DNA of 64,000 bases from the NCBI GenBank assembly GCA_023334545.1, contig JAADVB010000046.1, positions 30,849 to 94,848 of the forward strand, in the 5' to 3' direction. Of this stretch, positions 53,326 to 64,000 are shown piece by piece; position 1 is the first letter of the stretch; each line of letters begins with the position of its first letter. The notes below the pieces were generated by a model. It was not told where the DNA came from, searched no databases, and worked only from the letters and a program-made list of their open reading frames with translations. The position numbers and the translations under genes were made by a program. Source of the DNA: Salisapilia sapeloensis (taxonomy: Eukaryota; Oomycota; Peronosporomycetes; Peronosporales; Salisapiliaceae).

Positions 53326-56232
53326 CTACTTTTTCTTGCCCTTGGGTTTCTTTTCCTTGGCGGCATGAAGACCTGGAGCAGATAGCTTCACCGGGCCGAC
53401 CATGCAGTTGATCAGTTCATTGTCTCCAATCGTCTTCATGAGCTCTCGTTGGACGATGAGCGGATCCACATCCGGCGTCTCTTCGTCTGCCTTCTCCTGC
53501 TCTTTGCTCCCTTCCTCCTCCGTCTTCTTCGGCTCCTTCTTCCTGTTCTTCTCTTCCTTTAGGTTGGATGACAAAAAGTATTCCATGGCCTGCTTTGCCG
53601 CCTTGCCCTTCTTCTGACTGCCAGGCAAAAGTTTCACCTTGTACTTGAACTTGTTCAGCGCAGCGTACGGAGCGCACATGGTCATGGCGCTGTGGACGAG
53701 GTCTAAAGGCGTCGGCTCTCCCGTGAACGCATCAAAGAACCCAGCGCTTTCGGCTTCTTCCTCCTGTTCCTCGAGGAACTGCTCCTTCTTGGCACGCTGT
53801 TCCTCAATATACTTTTCATCGACAACTTCCTTCTCCTTTTCCTTCTTCTCCTCCACTTCTTCCTTGGGCGCTTCCTCCAACTCTTCTACCTTTTCCATCT
53901 TGTGACCTAACGCCTCCATCCGCACACGCCGGTCTTCTTCATCCTGCTCGGCATACTTTTTCATCTTCTTCATCTTCCCCTTCTTACCTCTCGTCGACTT
54001 CTTCTTCTCTTCCTTAACCTGCGGTCTCCCCTTCTTCAGCTCTCGTCGCTCCTTTGCTGACAACTTTGTAGGAGGAGGTGGCGCACTCACGACAGTCTCT
54101 TGCTGTTCACTAGTCTCCACAGGCCGTTCGATGGCTTCTTCTTCGCTTCCTTCGTCCTCTCCGACAGGTTCCATCGGCGGCTGAGCTTCCACCGTCGGCA
54201 ATGAGCTCTGGTGGTTCTTTATGGAGCTCTCGTCGATACGGAAGACGATGCCAAGACCCATCTCGAGTCTCGAAGGATGGATGTAGTTCTTCTTCCCACG
54301 CACCATGAAGCTACCTGTGCTCAAGTACTCTCCGGCAGGTGCAGTCTTACTCACTTGCTCCGCATGCACCCAGTAGGCACTCGCCACTACCTGGCTATTC
54401 CAAGCACTTGACCGACAGACACTCATGCATCCAGCCTGCTCGATAGTGGACACTGGAATCGACAACTGAGCGTCTCGATTCCGGATGATACAAGTAGCTG
54501 CTCCGTGCATGTCTGCATGGACGTACAAGTCTCCTTTACGTAGGTATCTCTTGACCAGGAGCTCATTCTGATGCGCATCTTTACCTGCGACAACCAGATA
54601 CTTTTCACTCGACAGGAACCAATTGAACTTTTCAAACCAAAGAGGTTTGCGACGAGCAAAGATTGTCGTCTTCGTCATCTGGTGCTTAGCCACAGCCTGC
54701 TGCGTCTGCTTCTCGGCACGCTCGATCGCTTTATCCGTCGCACTTGTAGCTTTCTTCACCTTCTCACCAGCCTTTTTCTTTCGCGCATAAATCTCGCGCG
54801 CATTCGCTAGCGCCGACAAAGACAAGTCGATCCAGACTTCATGCGCAGCACTGTCTTCTTCATCCAACTCGCCTTCTTCGTCGCACAAGAGCACCGAGAT
54901 GCGATTACGAGCGAGATCCATCTGGTTGATTAGACTCGCCACCGGATTCCCATTCTTCTGCTCGTACTTGACTAACTCATGCAGAGCCGTCCAGTCCATG
55001 CCACTCGCCAAAGCGCTCCGAACGACTGCCAAGACGTTCTCCACGTCCTGCTGGTTCAGTTCCAGCAGAGCTGCTTGCGCCCAGCTACTCTCTTCTTCTT
55101 GTCGGAGCTGCTGTATCTGGTTCTGCTGGTTCTTCTTAAGCTTCTGGAGCTTCGTCTCGGCCTGCTGTTGCGCCTTGTTCTGGGCCTGATGCGCAGATTG
55201 AGCCTCGATTTTGGAAAAGTACTCGTCCACTGCTTCGTCAAAGGTAGAAAAGGACATGACGTGCTTGCCTTGGTGCTGGGCGTAGAGGAATGGCGCGAAC
55301 TCTTCATAGTCCGCTTCCGACTCGTCTTTCGTGATGATAAAGCCACAGTTGGTACGGTCAGTAGCACTACCTTCTCCTTCCAAGACACTATTCTGCTCTT
55401 CCTGCAGCTTGAGAAGGAGTTTGAACCCGTTCGAGAGCTCTGAGACGAGAGACGAAAGGGTGCTTCCACCCAAGTCGATCAAGTCCTGAGGACTTTTGAT
55501 CTTCATAGACGGCTTTAGGCCGCACGTGACGATGCAGTGCTCAATGAGCACAGGACCCAACTTTCCGAACGGCAGAGCACGGTTGAGTAAAAGCTGTTTG
55601 AGTGTCTGCTGGGATTTCTTCTTGCCCTGCTTGGACTCTTGCGGCAGGTCGTGGAAATACTTTTCCACCGTACGAACTAACTCTTCAGAAGAGATGTTTT
55701 GGAAGTCAGCCGTGGCATCTTCCAACACCTGAACAGGATACTGCTGCTTCACTGCGACTTTGACTTGGTCGTCGAAGCGATGCGTGCGCAGGAGAGATAA
55801 GATCGAGTAGTCTCCGTCCGTGAGGATAATGTTACCAGAGGCATACAACTCTAGAATTAAATGGCATTTGAGCTCGTCTGAGCCAAAAGTAAAGTCGATG
55901 ACACGGTCGCCCTGGAGCTGATCCAAGGATGTGAGTCGCTTGCCACGGAGATGCTTTCGCAGCTTCATGGTGAACTGGCTAGGGAGAGCAGATCGCCCAG
56001 ATGAAGCATCACGAGCATACTTGCTCGTGTGAAAGCGGACGCCGGATTCCAATAGCAAGAAGACTTTCGGGAACGGTGGCTGGTGCAGCTTGAACACGTA
56101 CGTCCGGGCGCTGCCTTTATTGTCTTTAGCTTGAGATATATCGTATATGTTGGTCACACGCATGGACCGGACACTCTTGCGAATGCTTCCGACCATGGCA
56201 TGGATGTCATCGATGGACATGCGCGTCTTCAT
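53326..56232 (-). CDS. NEMF: NEMF/Rqc2 ribosome quality-control factor
   Basis: Binds stalled 60S ribosomes, recruits the Listerin ligase and directs C-terminal tailing of the stuck chain. One exon of 968 residues. The NFACT-N domain starts at once (MKTRMSIDDIHAMV, then RVTNIYDIS, LLLESGVRFHT and FGSDELKCHLILELY). A coiled-coil middle rich in Gln/Lys follows. NFACT-R is KFNWFLSSEKYLVVAGKDAHQNELLVKRYLRKGDLYVHADMHGAA (about 545-590), continuing to MVRGKKNYIHP. A highly charged Glu/Lys stretch leads to NFACT-C (PYAALNKFKYKVKLLPGSQKKGKAA). The start Met-Lys-x-Arg-x-Ser matches the family, fixing the ATG at 56232. Confidence 0.95.
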   Translation of the reverse strand: MKTRMSIDDIHAMVGSIRKSVRSMRVTNIYDISQAKDNKGSARTYVFKLHQPPFPKVFLLLESGVRFHTSKYARDASSGRSALPSQFTMKLRKHLRGKRLTSLDQLQGDRVIDFTFGSDELKCHLILELYASGNIILTDGDYSILSLLRTHRFDDQVKVAVKQQYPVQVLEDATADFQNISSEELVRTVEKYFHDLPQESKQGKKKSQQTLKQLLLNRALPFGKLGPVLIEHCIVTCGLKPSMKIKSPQDLIDLGGSTLSSLVSELSNGFKLLLKLQEEQNSVLEGEGSATDRTNCGFIITKDESEADYEEFAPFLYAQHQGKHVMSFSTFDEAVDEYFSKIEAQSAHQAQNKAQQQAETKLQKLKKNQQNQIQQLRQEEESSWAQAALLELNQQDVENVLAVVRSALASGMDWTALHELVKYEQKNGNPVASLINQMDLARNRISVLLCDEEGELDEEDSAAHEVWIDLSLSALANAREIYARKKKAGEKVKKATSATDKAIERAEKQTQQAVAKHQMTKTTIFARRKPLWFEKFNWFLSSEKYLVVAGKDAHQNELLVKRYLRKGDLYVHADMHGAATCIIRNRDAQLSIPVSTIEQAGCMSVCRSSAWNSQVVASAYWVHAEQVSKTAPAGEYLSTGSFMVRGKKNYIHPSRLEMGLGIVFRIDESSIKNHQSSLPTVEAQPPMEPVGEDEGSEEEAIERPVETSEQQETVVSAPPPPTKLSAKERRELKKGRPQVKEEKKKSTRGKKGKMKKMKKYAEQDEEDRRVRMEALGHKMEKVEELEEAPKEEVEEKKEKEKEVVDEKYIEEQRAKKEQFLEEQEEEAESAGFFDAFTGEPTPLDLVHSAMTMCAPYAALNKFKYKVKLLPGSQKKGKAAKQAMEYFLSSNLKEEKNRKKEPKKTEEEGSKEQEKADEETPDVDPLIVQRELMKTIGDNELINCMVGPVKLSAPGLHAAKEKKPKGKKK

Positions 56233-58228
56233 GATGTTAGTCGAGATCTACGTACAACAGTCGATCGACGTTTTCTTAGATGTTGTCAACTTTAATTTGA
56301 TTGGCTTGAGGTATAAACGTTTCAATTAATTAAATATTTACGACGGTACATATTCGGTACAAATGACACAAATATTTCCAAGCAATACTTGTGTTTCTGA
56401 ATTTTCTCCTCGCGAAATGCATTGAAGTGCCGTCAAGTGCAGGTGCGTGAAAATGAGCTGTGTGTCCCATTCCTGCGATTCAACTCTTGCTGAGATTGAA
56501 GCAGTTGTCCGGTGCATCTCGCAGAGATCGAATTCATCGACATACCAACATGTCCAATTCTGATCGGAAATCGATTCGTCCTTTGGAAGTGCGGTCGATA
56601 GCGAAGTGAAAAGTCTGGGGCTTTTATCAAATCCGGCAATGTAGCAAAGTGATTATAAACAAGTTATTGTCGATCGTACCAAATGTGTCCCTAGATGTCC
56701 AGCAAAAAGACTAAGAACGGGCGAGGTTGCTCTGTGTGGAAACTTCGACCATCCTCAAAGGCATACAGGCTATTGAAAAGAAGAGGTTTCTCTATGCATG
56801 CATTCCTTGAGCGGTTCATAAAGATGAGGAAGATATATATCGCACGGCAATAGACTTAAATGCTAGCAGCACTAAAGTCGAAATCGGGAGCGAGTGCATT
56901 GAAACGGCCACTAGTATCCATGAAGAGATTGAGTGCACGATCTACGACGTTGCCGCAACTAAGAGGGTGTCACAGTCACCAGGCGAACGCAGACACGCCA
57001 AAACTAGCATCAAATGGCTCAAGCATCAAATCAAAGGTATAGGGTACCTCTACTGCGATGACCAGGGGGCAAAAATTTGCTTACCCTGCATATGTCTGGA
57101 ATATCAGCAGGATAAAAATGATGAACCTCTACTGTATGCACGGAGATACCGTGAACGAATTCCAGGTATGGCTTTAAGATGGTATATGTCTACTAGAAAG
57201 AAACTTGGCGTTAATTGAAATCCTACTTGACGTTCGTTATTCTTTTTCTGGAGATGCGCGATTTAGATAGTGGACCACTGACCGGAGGGATAGGCTAGTA
57301 AATTGATACGTGTCGTGTATACCGGTATCCGAGCAGATGATCAGATGTCCATGAGCCTATGTTCACGACAAAGTTTATCGCGTCCTCTTCACAGTTGTGC
57401 CGACCGGTTTCAAACACATCGTGGAGGCAAGCAGGCACCTTTGCCACCAGAGCTTGAGCAATGCATTTAACTTAAAATTTTAACTTTCGTACTTGATTTG
57501 AGCGCAGTGGATGCATGTCACTAGTTTGAGGATTAGTTCGAGAGACTCAAATGTGTCGCCTGGACTAATATTCTAAATATACTTGCACTCGTCTTGCTTT
57601 ACCAAGTAATGGATGCGAACAAGATACTGTTGTCCAGGCGTGTTCGACGAATGGCGGAAATCTGTTGCCAAATTTCGTCGGGCTAATCCACGTCCAAGAT
57701 CGATTGACTACCAGCTTGTCGAATTGAAGCCTGCAGTTAAGCTCCATGGTCGATATTAGATGACGCGACCAGCCTAATCATGCGTTCGCGACAAGTCGTC
57801 AGCCATTTGGAATGTATTTTATAGCTCCTCGTGCATCCTAAGTCAGTTTCAACCCATGCCAGATGGCCTAGAATCCACGAACACGATTCTCCGATCTCTT
57901 TCTCGTCCTGTATTTCTTATACCGAAAACGAGTCGATGCTGTCTCTTGGCCATAGCCGAGCGGGTGAAGCCTGCTTTGTCTAGTGCTACTGACTCGCGCA
58001 ATTGTCGCAGTACGATGGCATGGTGAGTGCAAATAAACTATGGTGATCTATTTCTCAGATAGGTAGCAACACGCAGAGCCGGATTGTGTGATGGAAAGAG
58101 CCTTTCTATTCACACCGAGTGAGCAACCCTGCCTCTCCCTCTCAAGTATGATTCGTCTGTTTTCACTGTTGGTCTCGCGTCAATGCCAGTTTTCGTTTTC
58201 TTCCTACGAGATCAAGTCGATAGTCAAG
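56233..58228. other. Long intergenic region with one doubtful small gene
   Basis: About 2 kb between NEMF and the YrhK-like gene. Besides the weak candidate at 56860-57218, it holds no recognisable gene. A stretch near 57951 contains a tRNA-like A box without a B box. The frame of the YrhK-like gene runs upstream to an ATG at 58091. An initiator-like GTCAATGCCAGTTTTC near 58179-58194 would suit the later start. Confidence 0.45.
56860..57218 (+). CDS. Possible small mitochondrially targeted protein
   Basis: Weak candidate. The ATG at 56860 opens a 59-codon frame whose first 35 residues are acid-free and rich in Lys, Arg, Ser and Leu (MLAALKSKSGASALKRP), as in a mitochondrial presequence. It would be joined across a 71-nt GT-AG segment (57037-57107) to an exon encoding DEPLLYARRYRERIPGMALRW and a stop at 57218, 95 residues in all. 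No domain was recognised, and it may be the remnant of a larger gene. Confidence 0.22.
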
Positions 58229-59023
58229 ATGCCGGTCTCACCAAGTCACTACCACTCCATTTCGGAGGCACACGATGGCAAGATGACCTCGGACGGATAT
58301 TACCCATTAAACACTCGTGACAAGATTTTTGCAGCCTCGAAACCAATAATTTACCTCATTGGCTCCCTCCTCTTCCTTGCCGGCTCCGTCTGCTTCTACC
58401 CGCAGTACACGACCATGGCGGATGGCAAGGTCGGAGTCTTTGCCTCCTGGGCGTTCTTCTTTGGCTGTATCTGCTTCTTCGTCGGCGCAAACATGGACTT
58501 TATCGACTTCATTCGGTTTAATTCAGGGTCGGTCTATCGCCAAATTGCCAACGCCTACAATGCAATGATGTACGTCATGGCGTCCGCCATTTTCATCCTT
58601 GGCGCCGTCTACTTCTTGCCACAAGGATATGTCAACAACCCCTACATTGGTGCTTGGTCGTTCCTGCTCGGAAGTGTCCAGTTTTGCGTTGCGTCGCTCG
58701 CGGATCTGTACTTCATCTGCATCACCCACGAAGACCCTCGGGCGCAAGGCTTCCGACTTGGAAACCTTAAATGCTGGGGCACGCTCGTCGCACTTGGCAC
58801 GTTCTTTGGTGCCTTGATGTTTGTGATCGGCTCCTACTACTACCTTCCCCGGTTCTTGTTCTTGGAGGACGTGGATGAGGCGACTGCGTATGCCACCAAG
58901 TCCATTAACTTGTACACTTCTGGCTGTGTCTTCTTCATCATCAACGCCTTGGCCCAGATCCCAGACATGCTCGTGGAGCTCCGAAAGGGACGCACCGTGA
59001 AAGAAGTCTCTAGCAAAGTGTAA
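58229..59023 (+). CDS. YrhK-like multi-pass membrane protein
   Basis: Tentative family: YrhK-domain membrane proteins of unknown function, common in oomycetes. One exon of 264 residues from the ATG at 58229 (context CAAGATGCC). A hydrophilic N-terminus of about 40 residues precedes roughly seven hydrophobic helices arranged as pairs: IIYLIGSLLFLAGSVCFYPQY with VFASWAFFFGCICFFVGANMDF, then MASAIFILGAVYFLPQGY with GAWSFLLGSVQFCVASLADL, and so on. The repeated unit GS/FLxGSxxFYP...WxFxxGSxxFxxxxxxD suggests an internal duplication. Starts at 58088 (GTG) or 58091 (ATG) would add about 47 residues with no conserved look. No transport motif is seen. Confidence 0.62.
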   Translation: MPVSPSHYHSISEAHDGKMTSDGYYPLNTRDKIFAASKPIIYLIGSLLFLAGSVCFYPQYTTMADGKVGVFASWAFFFGCICFFVGANMDFIDFIRFNSGSVYRQIANAYNAMMYVMASAIFILGAVYFLPQGYVNNPYIGAWSFLLGSVQFCVASLADLYFICITHEDPRAQGFRLGNLKCWGTLVALGTFFGALMFVIGSYYYLPRFLFLEDVDEATAYATKSINLYTSGCVFFIINALAQIPDMLVELRKGRTVKEVSSKV

Positions 59024-59586
59024 GCTCAGCTGCCTGTAAAGGACCAGATACTCGATAGAAGGAGTGCTGGTTGCTTGTATCGAAAAGCTTGGAATAAAAC
59101 GAAGAGAATGTTCGTAGTTGTGTATCTAAATGCGTTTGCCTGTACTACTATCGTAGTCCTTCGTCTCGATTGCTTACAAAGTTGCTTTGGAGGGTGAGTA
59201 TCCACAGACTTAAGTGAAGCCATGCTGAACCGTCAACCGAATCAAACACGAATTACCAAGAGCAATCGGCAGACTTTGGTCTAAGAGAAGTGGTAAGAAG
59301 AGGAAGATGTGCACGAGGGATTGGACACGTGGAAGGCGGACATCACCAATACTCAAAAATTTGACATGCCAGCTTTGTGCTGATGTACCATGGCGTGGGA
59401 TCCGGACAGAGGGTAATGGATTGAAAGCGTCATGTAGACAATAGATCCTGTCGCATTGGCTTCCAATGTTGTCGGTGTTGTGTATCTCTTCGGAAGAACT
59501 CTTCGTGGCAGTGATTGCATCTCAGAGGGCGTTCAATGCTTCATGAAGTGAAGCAGTCCCTTCTGGCGAGTACCACTGGCATGAGA
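59024..59586. other. Intergenic, nothing recognised
   Basis: About 560 bp after the YrhK-like gene. No open frame, repeat or RNA gene was recognised. Confidence 0.5.
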
Positions 59587-59812
59587 CTAGTCAAGCGGCC
59601 GTAAGATTTCATCTAGGTCATCGTCATCCAGCTCATCTCCATCGTTTCCACCAATCATCAAAGACTGGGTTTAGAACTCGGTTCATATCGAGCTTACGCG
59701 AAGACACCTTTCGTCTACAGTCATCGTAGCCATTTCGTTGCAACCTAAGCAGCATTAAGCAACTTCTTTTTTAACATGCACACAGCCACGAACGACTGGT
59801 ATTCCGTCAACT
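59587..59812 (-). CDS. Possible small acidic protein with very short introns, 5' end unresolved
   Basis: Weak candidate. Three coding-like pieces on the minus strand keep one reading frame if two GT-AG segments of 37 nt (59745-59781) and 43 nt (59665-59707) are removed. They read EKLTEYQSFVAV, then LQRNGYDDCRRK, then SLMIGGNDGDELDDDDLDEIL with a TAG at 59587-59589. The acidic C-terminus is protein-like. No start codon could be tied to the first piece; an upstream exon would overlap the promoter or start of the DEAD-box gene on the other strand. Family unknown. The introns would be shorter than the others in the window, so decay or chance is possible. Confidence 0.28.
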
Positions 59813-59947
59813 TCTCTACTACTATACGTCGTAGATTAAGCTTCGGCTAAATGTAATTCTAGCTGGTGTACCAACAAAGTACTACTGTACCATTTTGTAC
59901 CAGCACCCAACTGACGCAGCCCACAACCAACTACTGCGATACTCAGG

Positions 59948-61351
59948 ATGAGGTCAGCACTGCGCATGCTCGGACGGCAGTCACCTGTCTTGCACATTCC
60001 GTTCGGTGCAAAATTTTCGTCTGCCTCTAAGTTCAACGGGTTTAACGTCCACGCAAGAATTGTTGCTGCTTTGAATGAAAATGGCATCCACAAGCCGACA
60101 CCCATCCAGGCTAAGAGCATCAACGCTATCCTCAGCGGACAAAGTATGATGCTTTTACGACTCTATAACTCAAATACAACTAAAAATGCAACCTTTATTG
60201 TAGATGTACTCTGTGCAGCTCAGACGGGAACTGGCAAGACATTGGCATTCCTCGTCCCTTCGATCGAAAAGGTCATTCGCACAGAAGAATCGAGTACGCT
60301 GGACCCTGCAACGGTGAATTCTCGACCGCAAGTCGTGATCTTATTACCCAGCAGAGAACTAGCACTTCAGGTCGGATCCGTTGCCAAGCAGCTAGCTCAT
60401 ACAGCCAAGTTCGCTTCCTGCGTCATCACAAGTGGTGAACGCAAGAACATTCAGGTTCAAAAGCTTTCTCGTCGGGTGGACATACTTGTTGGCACGCCTG
60501 GTCGTATCGCCCACTGCATCAAGAACAACGAGTTCTTCCTTTCGAAAGTCCACACGGTCATCTTGGATGAAGCAGACACGTTGTTGGACGCTAGACGAGG
60601 CTTTCTGGAGGAGCTGGACAAGGTGCTGAAGCCGATCCAGAACAGCGCATCTAGACGAGGAGAATATATTCAGACGATACTGGCTGCTGCAACTGTACAG
60701 CCGAAGATCGAAAAAGTCATTCGAAAGAGTGTCGGTGACTTGAACGTCATCTCGGACGACAAGCTGCACCACCTGCCTGCCGCTTTGAAAGAGCGTTTCG
60801 TGCGCGTCGGTCGGGATGAAAAGCACCCGGCACTCCGCGACGCGCTGTCGACGAAACAGAAATCCATTGTCTTTTGTCGAGATGCAAGTAGCTGTCGATC
60901 CACAGAGCATACTTTACGTGAAAAGGGATACGAGGCCGTGAGTCTGCATGGTGAGATGCCACCTGCGAGACGTCACGAAGCGCTGGATGCGTTCCACGGT
61001 CCTGACGCCCAAGTTTTGGTGTGCACCGACTTGGCTGCTCGAGGTCTGCACTTTGACGCAGTGGACCATGTCATCCTGTTCGACTTTCCCCAGTCTGTCG
61101 TCGACTACGTCCACCGCGCCGGCCGTACTGGTCGCAACGGTGCTCCTGGACTCGTCACGAGTCTCATTACCAAGTACGACATGAAGCTCGCGAAGCAGAT
61201 CGAAGACGCCAAACGACAGCATCTACCGCTTGAAGATAGGCAGCCTACATACGAGAAACCAAAGGTCGACGTTATCAAGGCGAAGAAGCCGAGTCGCATC
61301 GGACGAGGCACCAAGAAGCTAAAGGCGCACAAGTTGCGTACCGAAAGATAA
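59948..61351 (+). CDS. DEAD-box RNA helicase, probably mitochondrial
   Basis: ATP-dependent RNA helicase of 447 residues. Exons are 59948-60143 and 60204-61351. The 60-nt intron (GTATGATG...TTGTAG) has no in-frame stop and would add 20 odd residues if kept, but removing it restores the normal LSGQNVLCAAQTGTGKT run into motif I. Other motifs: Q motif PTPIQ, Ia PSRELALQ, Ib TPGR, II DEAD, V ARGLHFDAVDHVI, VI HRAGRTGR. Motif III reads AAT in place of SAT. The first 28 residues (Arg-rich, no acids, ending KFSSAS) look like a mitochondrial presequence. The C-terminus is basic. The DHX15 gene is convergent, 32 bp away. Confidence 0.88.
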   Translation: MRSALRMLGRQSPVLHIPFGAKFSSASKFNGFNVHARIVAALNENGIHKPTPIQAKSINAILSGQSMMLLRLYNSNTTKNATFIVDVLCAAQTGTGKTLAFLVPSIEKVIRTEESSTLDPATVNSRPQVVILLPSRELALQVGSVAKQLAHTAKFASCVITSGERKNIQVQKLSRRVDILVGTPGRIAHCIKNNEFFLSKVHTVILDEADTLLDARRGFLEELDKVLKPIQNSASRRGEYIQTILAAATVQPKIEKVIRKSVGDLNVISDDKLHHLPAALKERFVRVGRDEKHPALRDALSTKQKSIVFCRDASSCRSTEHTLREKGYEAVSLHGEMPPARRHEALDAFHGPDAQVLVCTDLAARGLHFDAVDHVILFDFPQSVVDYVHRAGRTGRNGAPGLVTSLITKYDMKLAKQIEDAKRQHLPLEDRQPTYEKPKVDVIKAKKPSRIGRGTKKLKAHKLRTER

Positions 61352-61383
61352 GAAGAAATCTATTCCACCACCACATCTCGTAT

Positions 61384-64000
<2,617 letters not shown>

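Noticed and set aside
57940-58020. tRNA gene suggested by TAGCCGAGCGGG, an A-box-like element
   Set aside because: No B box (GGTTCGA-type) follows at a workable distance and no cloverleaf can be drawn.
59836-60123. 95-codon minus-strand frame overlapping the DEAD-box gene start
   Set aside because: It is the antisense of the conserved helicase N-terminus with no features of its own.

Overview
The window reads as nuclear DNA of an oomycete (Stramenopila), most likely a flagellate plant-associated lineage such as Phytophthora, Pythium or a zoosporic downy mildew. The evidence is a compact eukaryotic layout, introns of mostly 43-83 nt with GT-AG ends, two upstream motifs that match the oomycete initiator/flanking element, a secreted protein with the elicitin cysteine spacing, an SDP1-like lipase, YrhK-like and NCS1 membrane proteins, and flagellar genes (RSPH9, FAM184). 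No bacterial, viral or CRISPR sequence was seen. Exon boundaries were read by hand from splice signals and protein continuity, so each exon list is a model.

Layout. 1-6.2 kb: ALG9 (partial, N-glycan mannosyltransferase), amidophosphoribosyltransferase (purine synthesis) and exportin-2/CSE1L. 6.2-12.9 kb: a gene-poor, AT-rich stretch with a secreted low-complexity protein, an elicitin-like protein, a broken coiled-coil gene that may be an XRCC4/PAXX-type relative, and a hexanucleotide microsatellite. 13-16.7 kb: a BTB-ankyrin-FYVE protein and COP9 signalosome subunit 4, whose 5' end is split into four tiny exons. 16.7-23.4 kb: a second sparse stretch with a secreted trypsin-fold protein whose catalytic Ser is Ala, a 27-nt near-perfect palindrome upstream of it, a FAM184-family coiled-coil protein and a secreted discoidin-like protein.

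23.4-29 kb: an AIR/ZCCHC7-like zinc-knuckle protein, LSM3, an unknown basic protein and a TRPC4AP homologue. 30-36.9 kb: an NCS1 permease, an alpha/beta hydrolase of the ABHD4/5 type, a METTL21-type methyltransferase and TFIIH p62. 37-45.2 kb: a 1768-residue coiled-coil/IQ protein with three divergent internal repeats, and PRPF6. 45.5-51.1 kb: a very-long-chain acyl-CoA dehydrogenase, an SDP1-like triacylglycerol lipase and radial spoke protein 9. 51.1-64 kb: a Dicer-type helicase without RNase III domains, NEMF/Rqc2, a YrhK-like membrane protein, a DEAD-box helicase with a stop-free 60-nt intron, and DHX15/Prp43. Small doubtful genes lie at 56.9 kb and 59.6 kb.

Functionally, most genes are housekeeping. 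RNA processing is well represented (PRPF6, DHX15, LSM3, AIR-like, TFIIH, the DEAD-box helicase). The lipase and acyl-CoA dehydrogenase, adjacent on the same strand, fit storage-fat mobilisation. The four secreted proteins lie in the sparse blocks with long AT-rich flanks, which resembles the housekeeping-dense versus effector-sparse organisation known from plant-pathogenic oomycetes.
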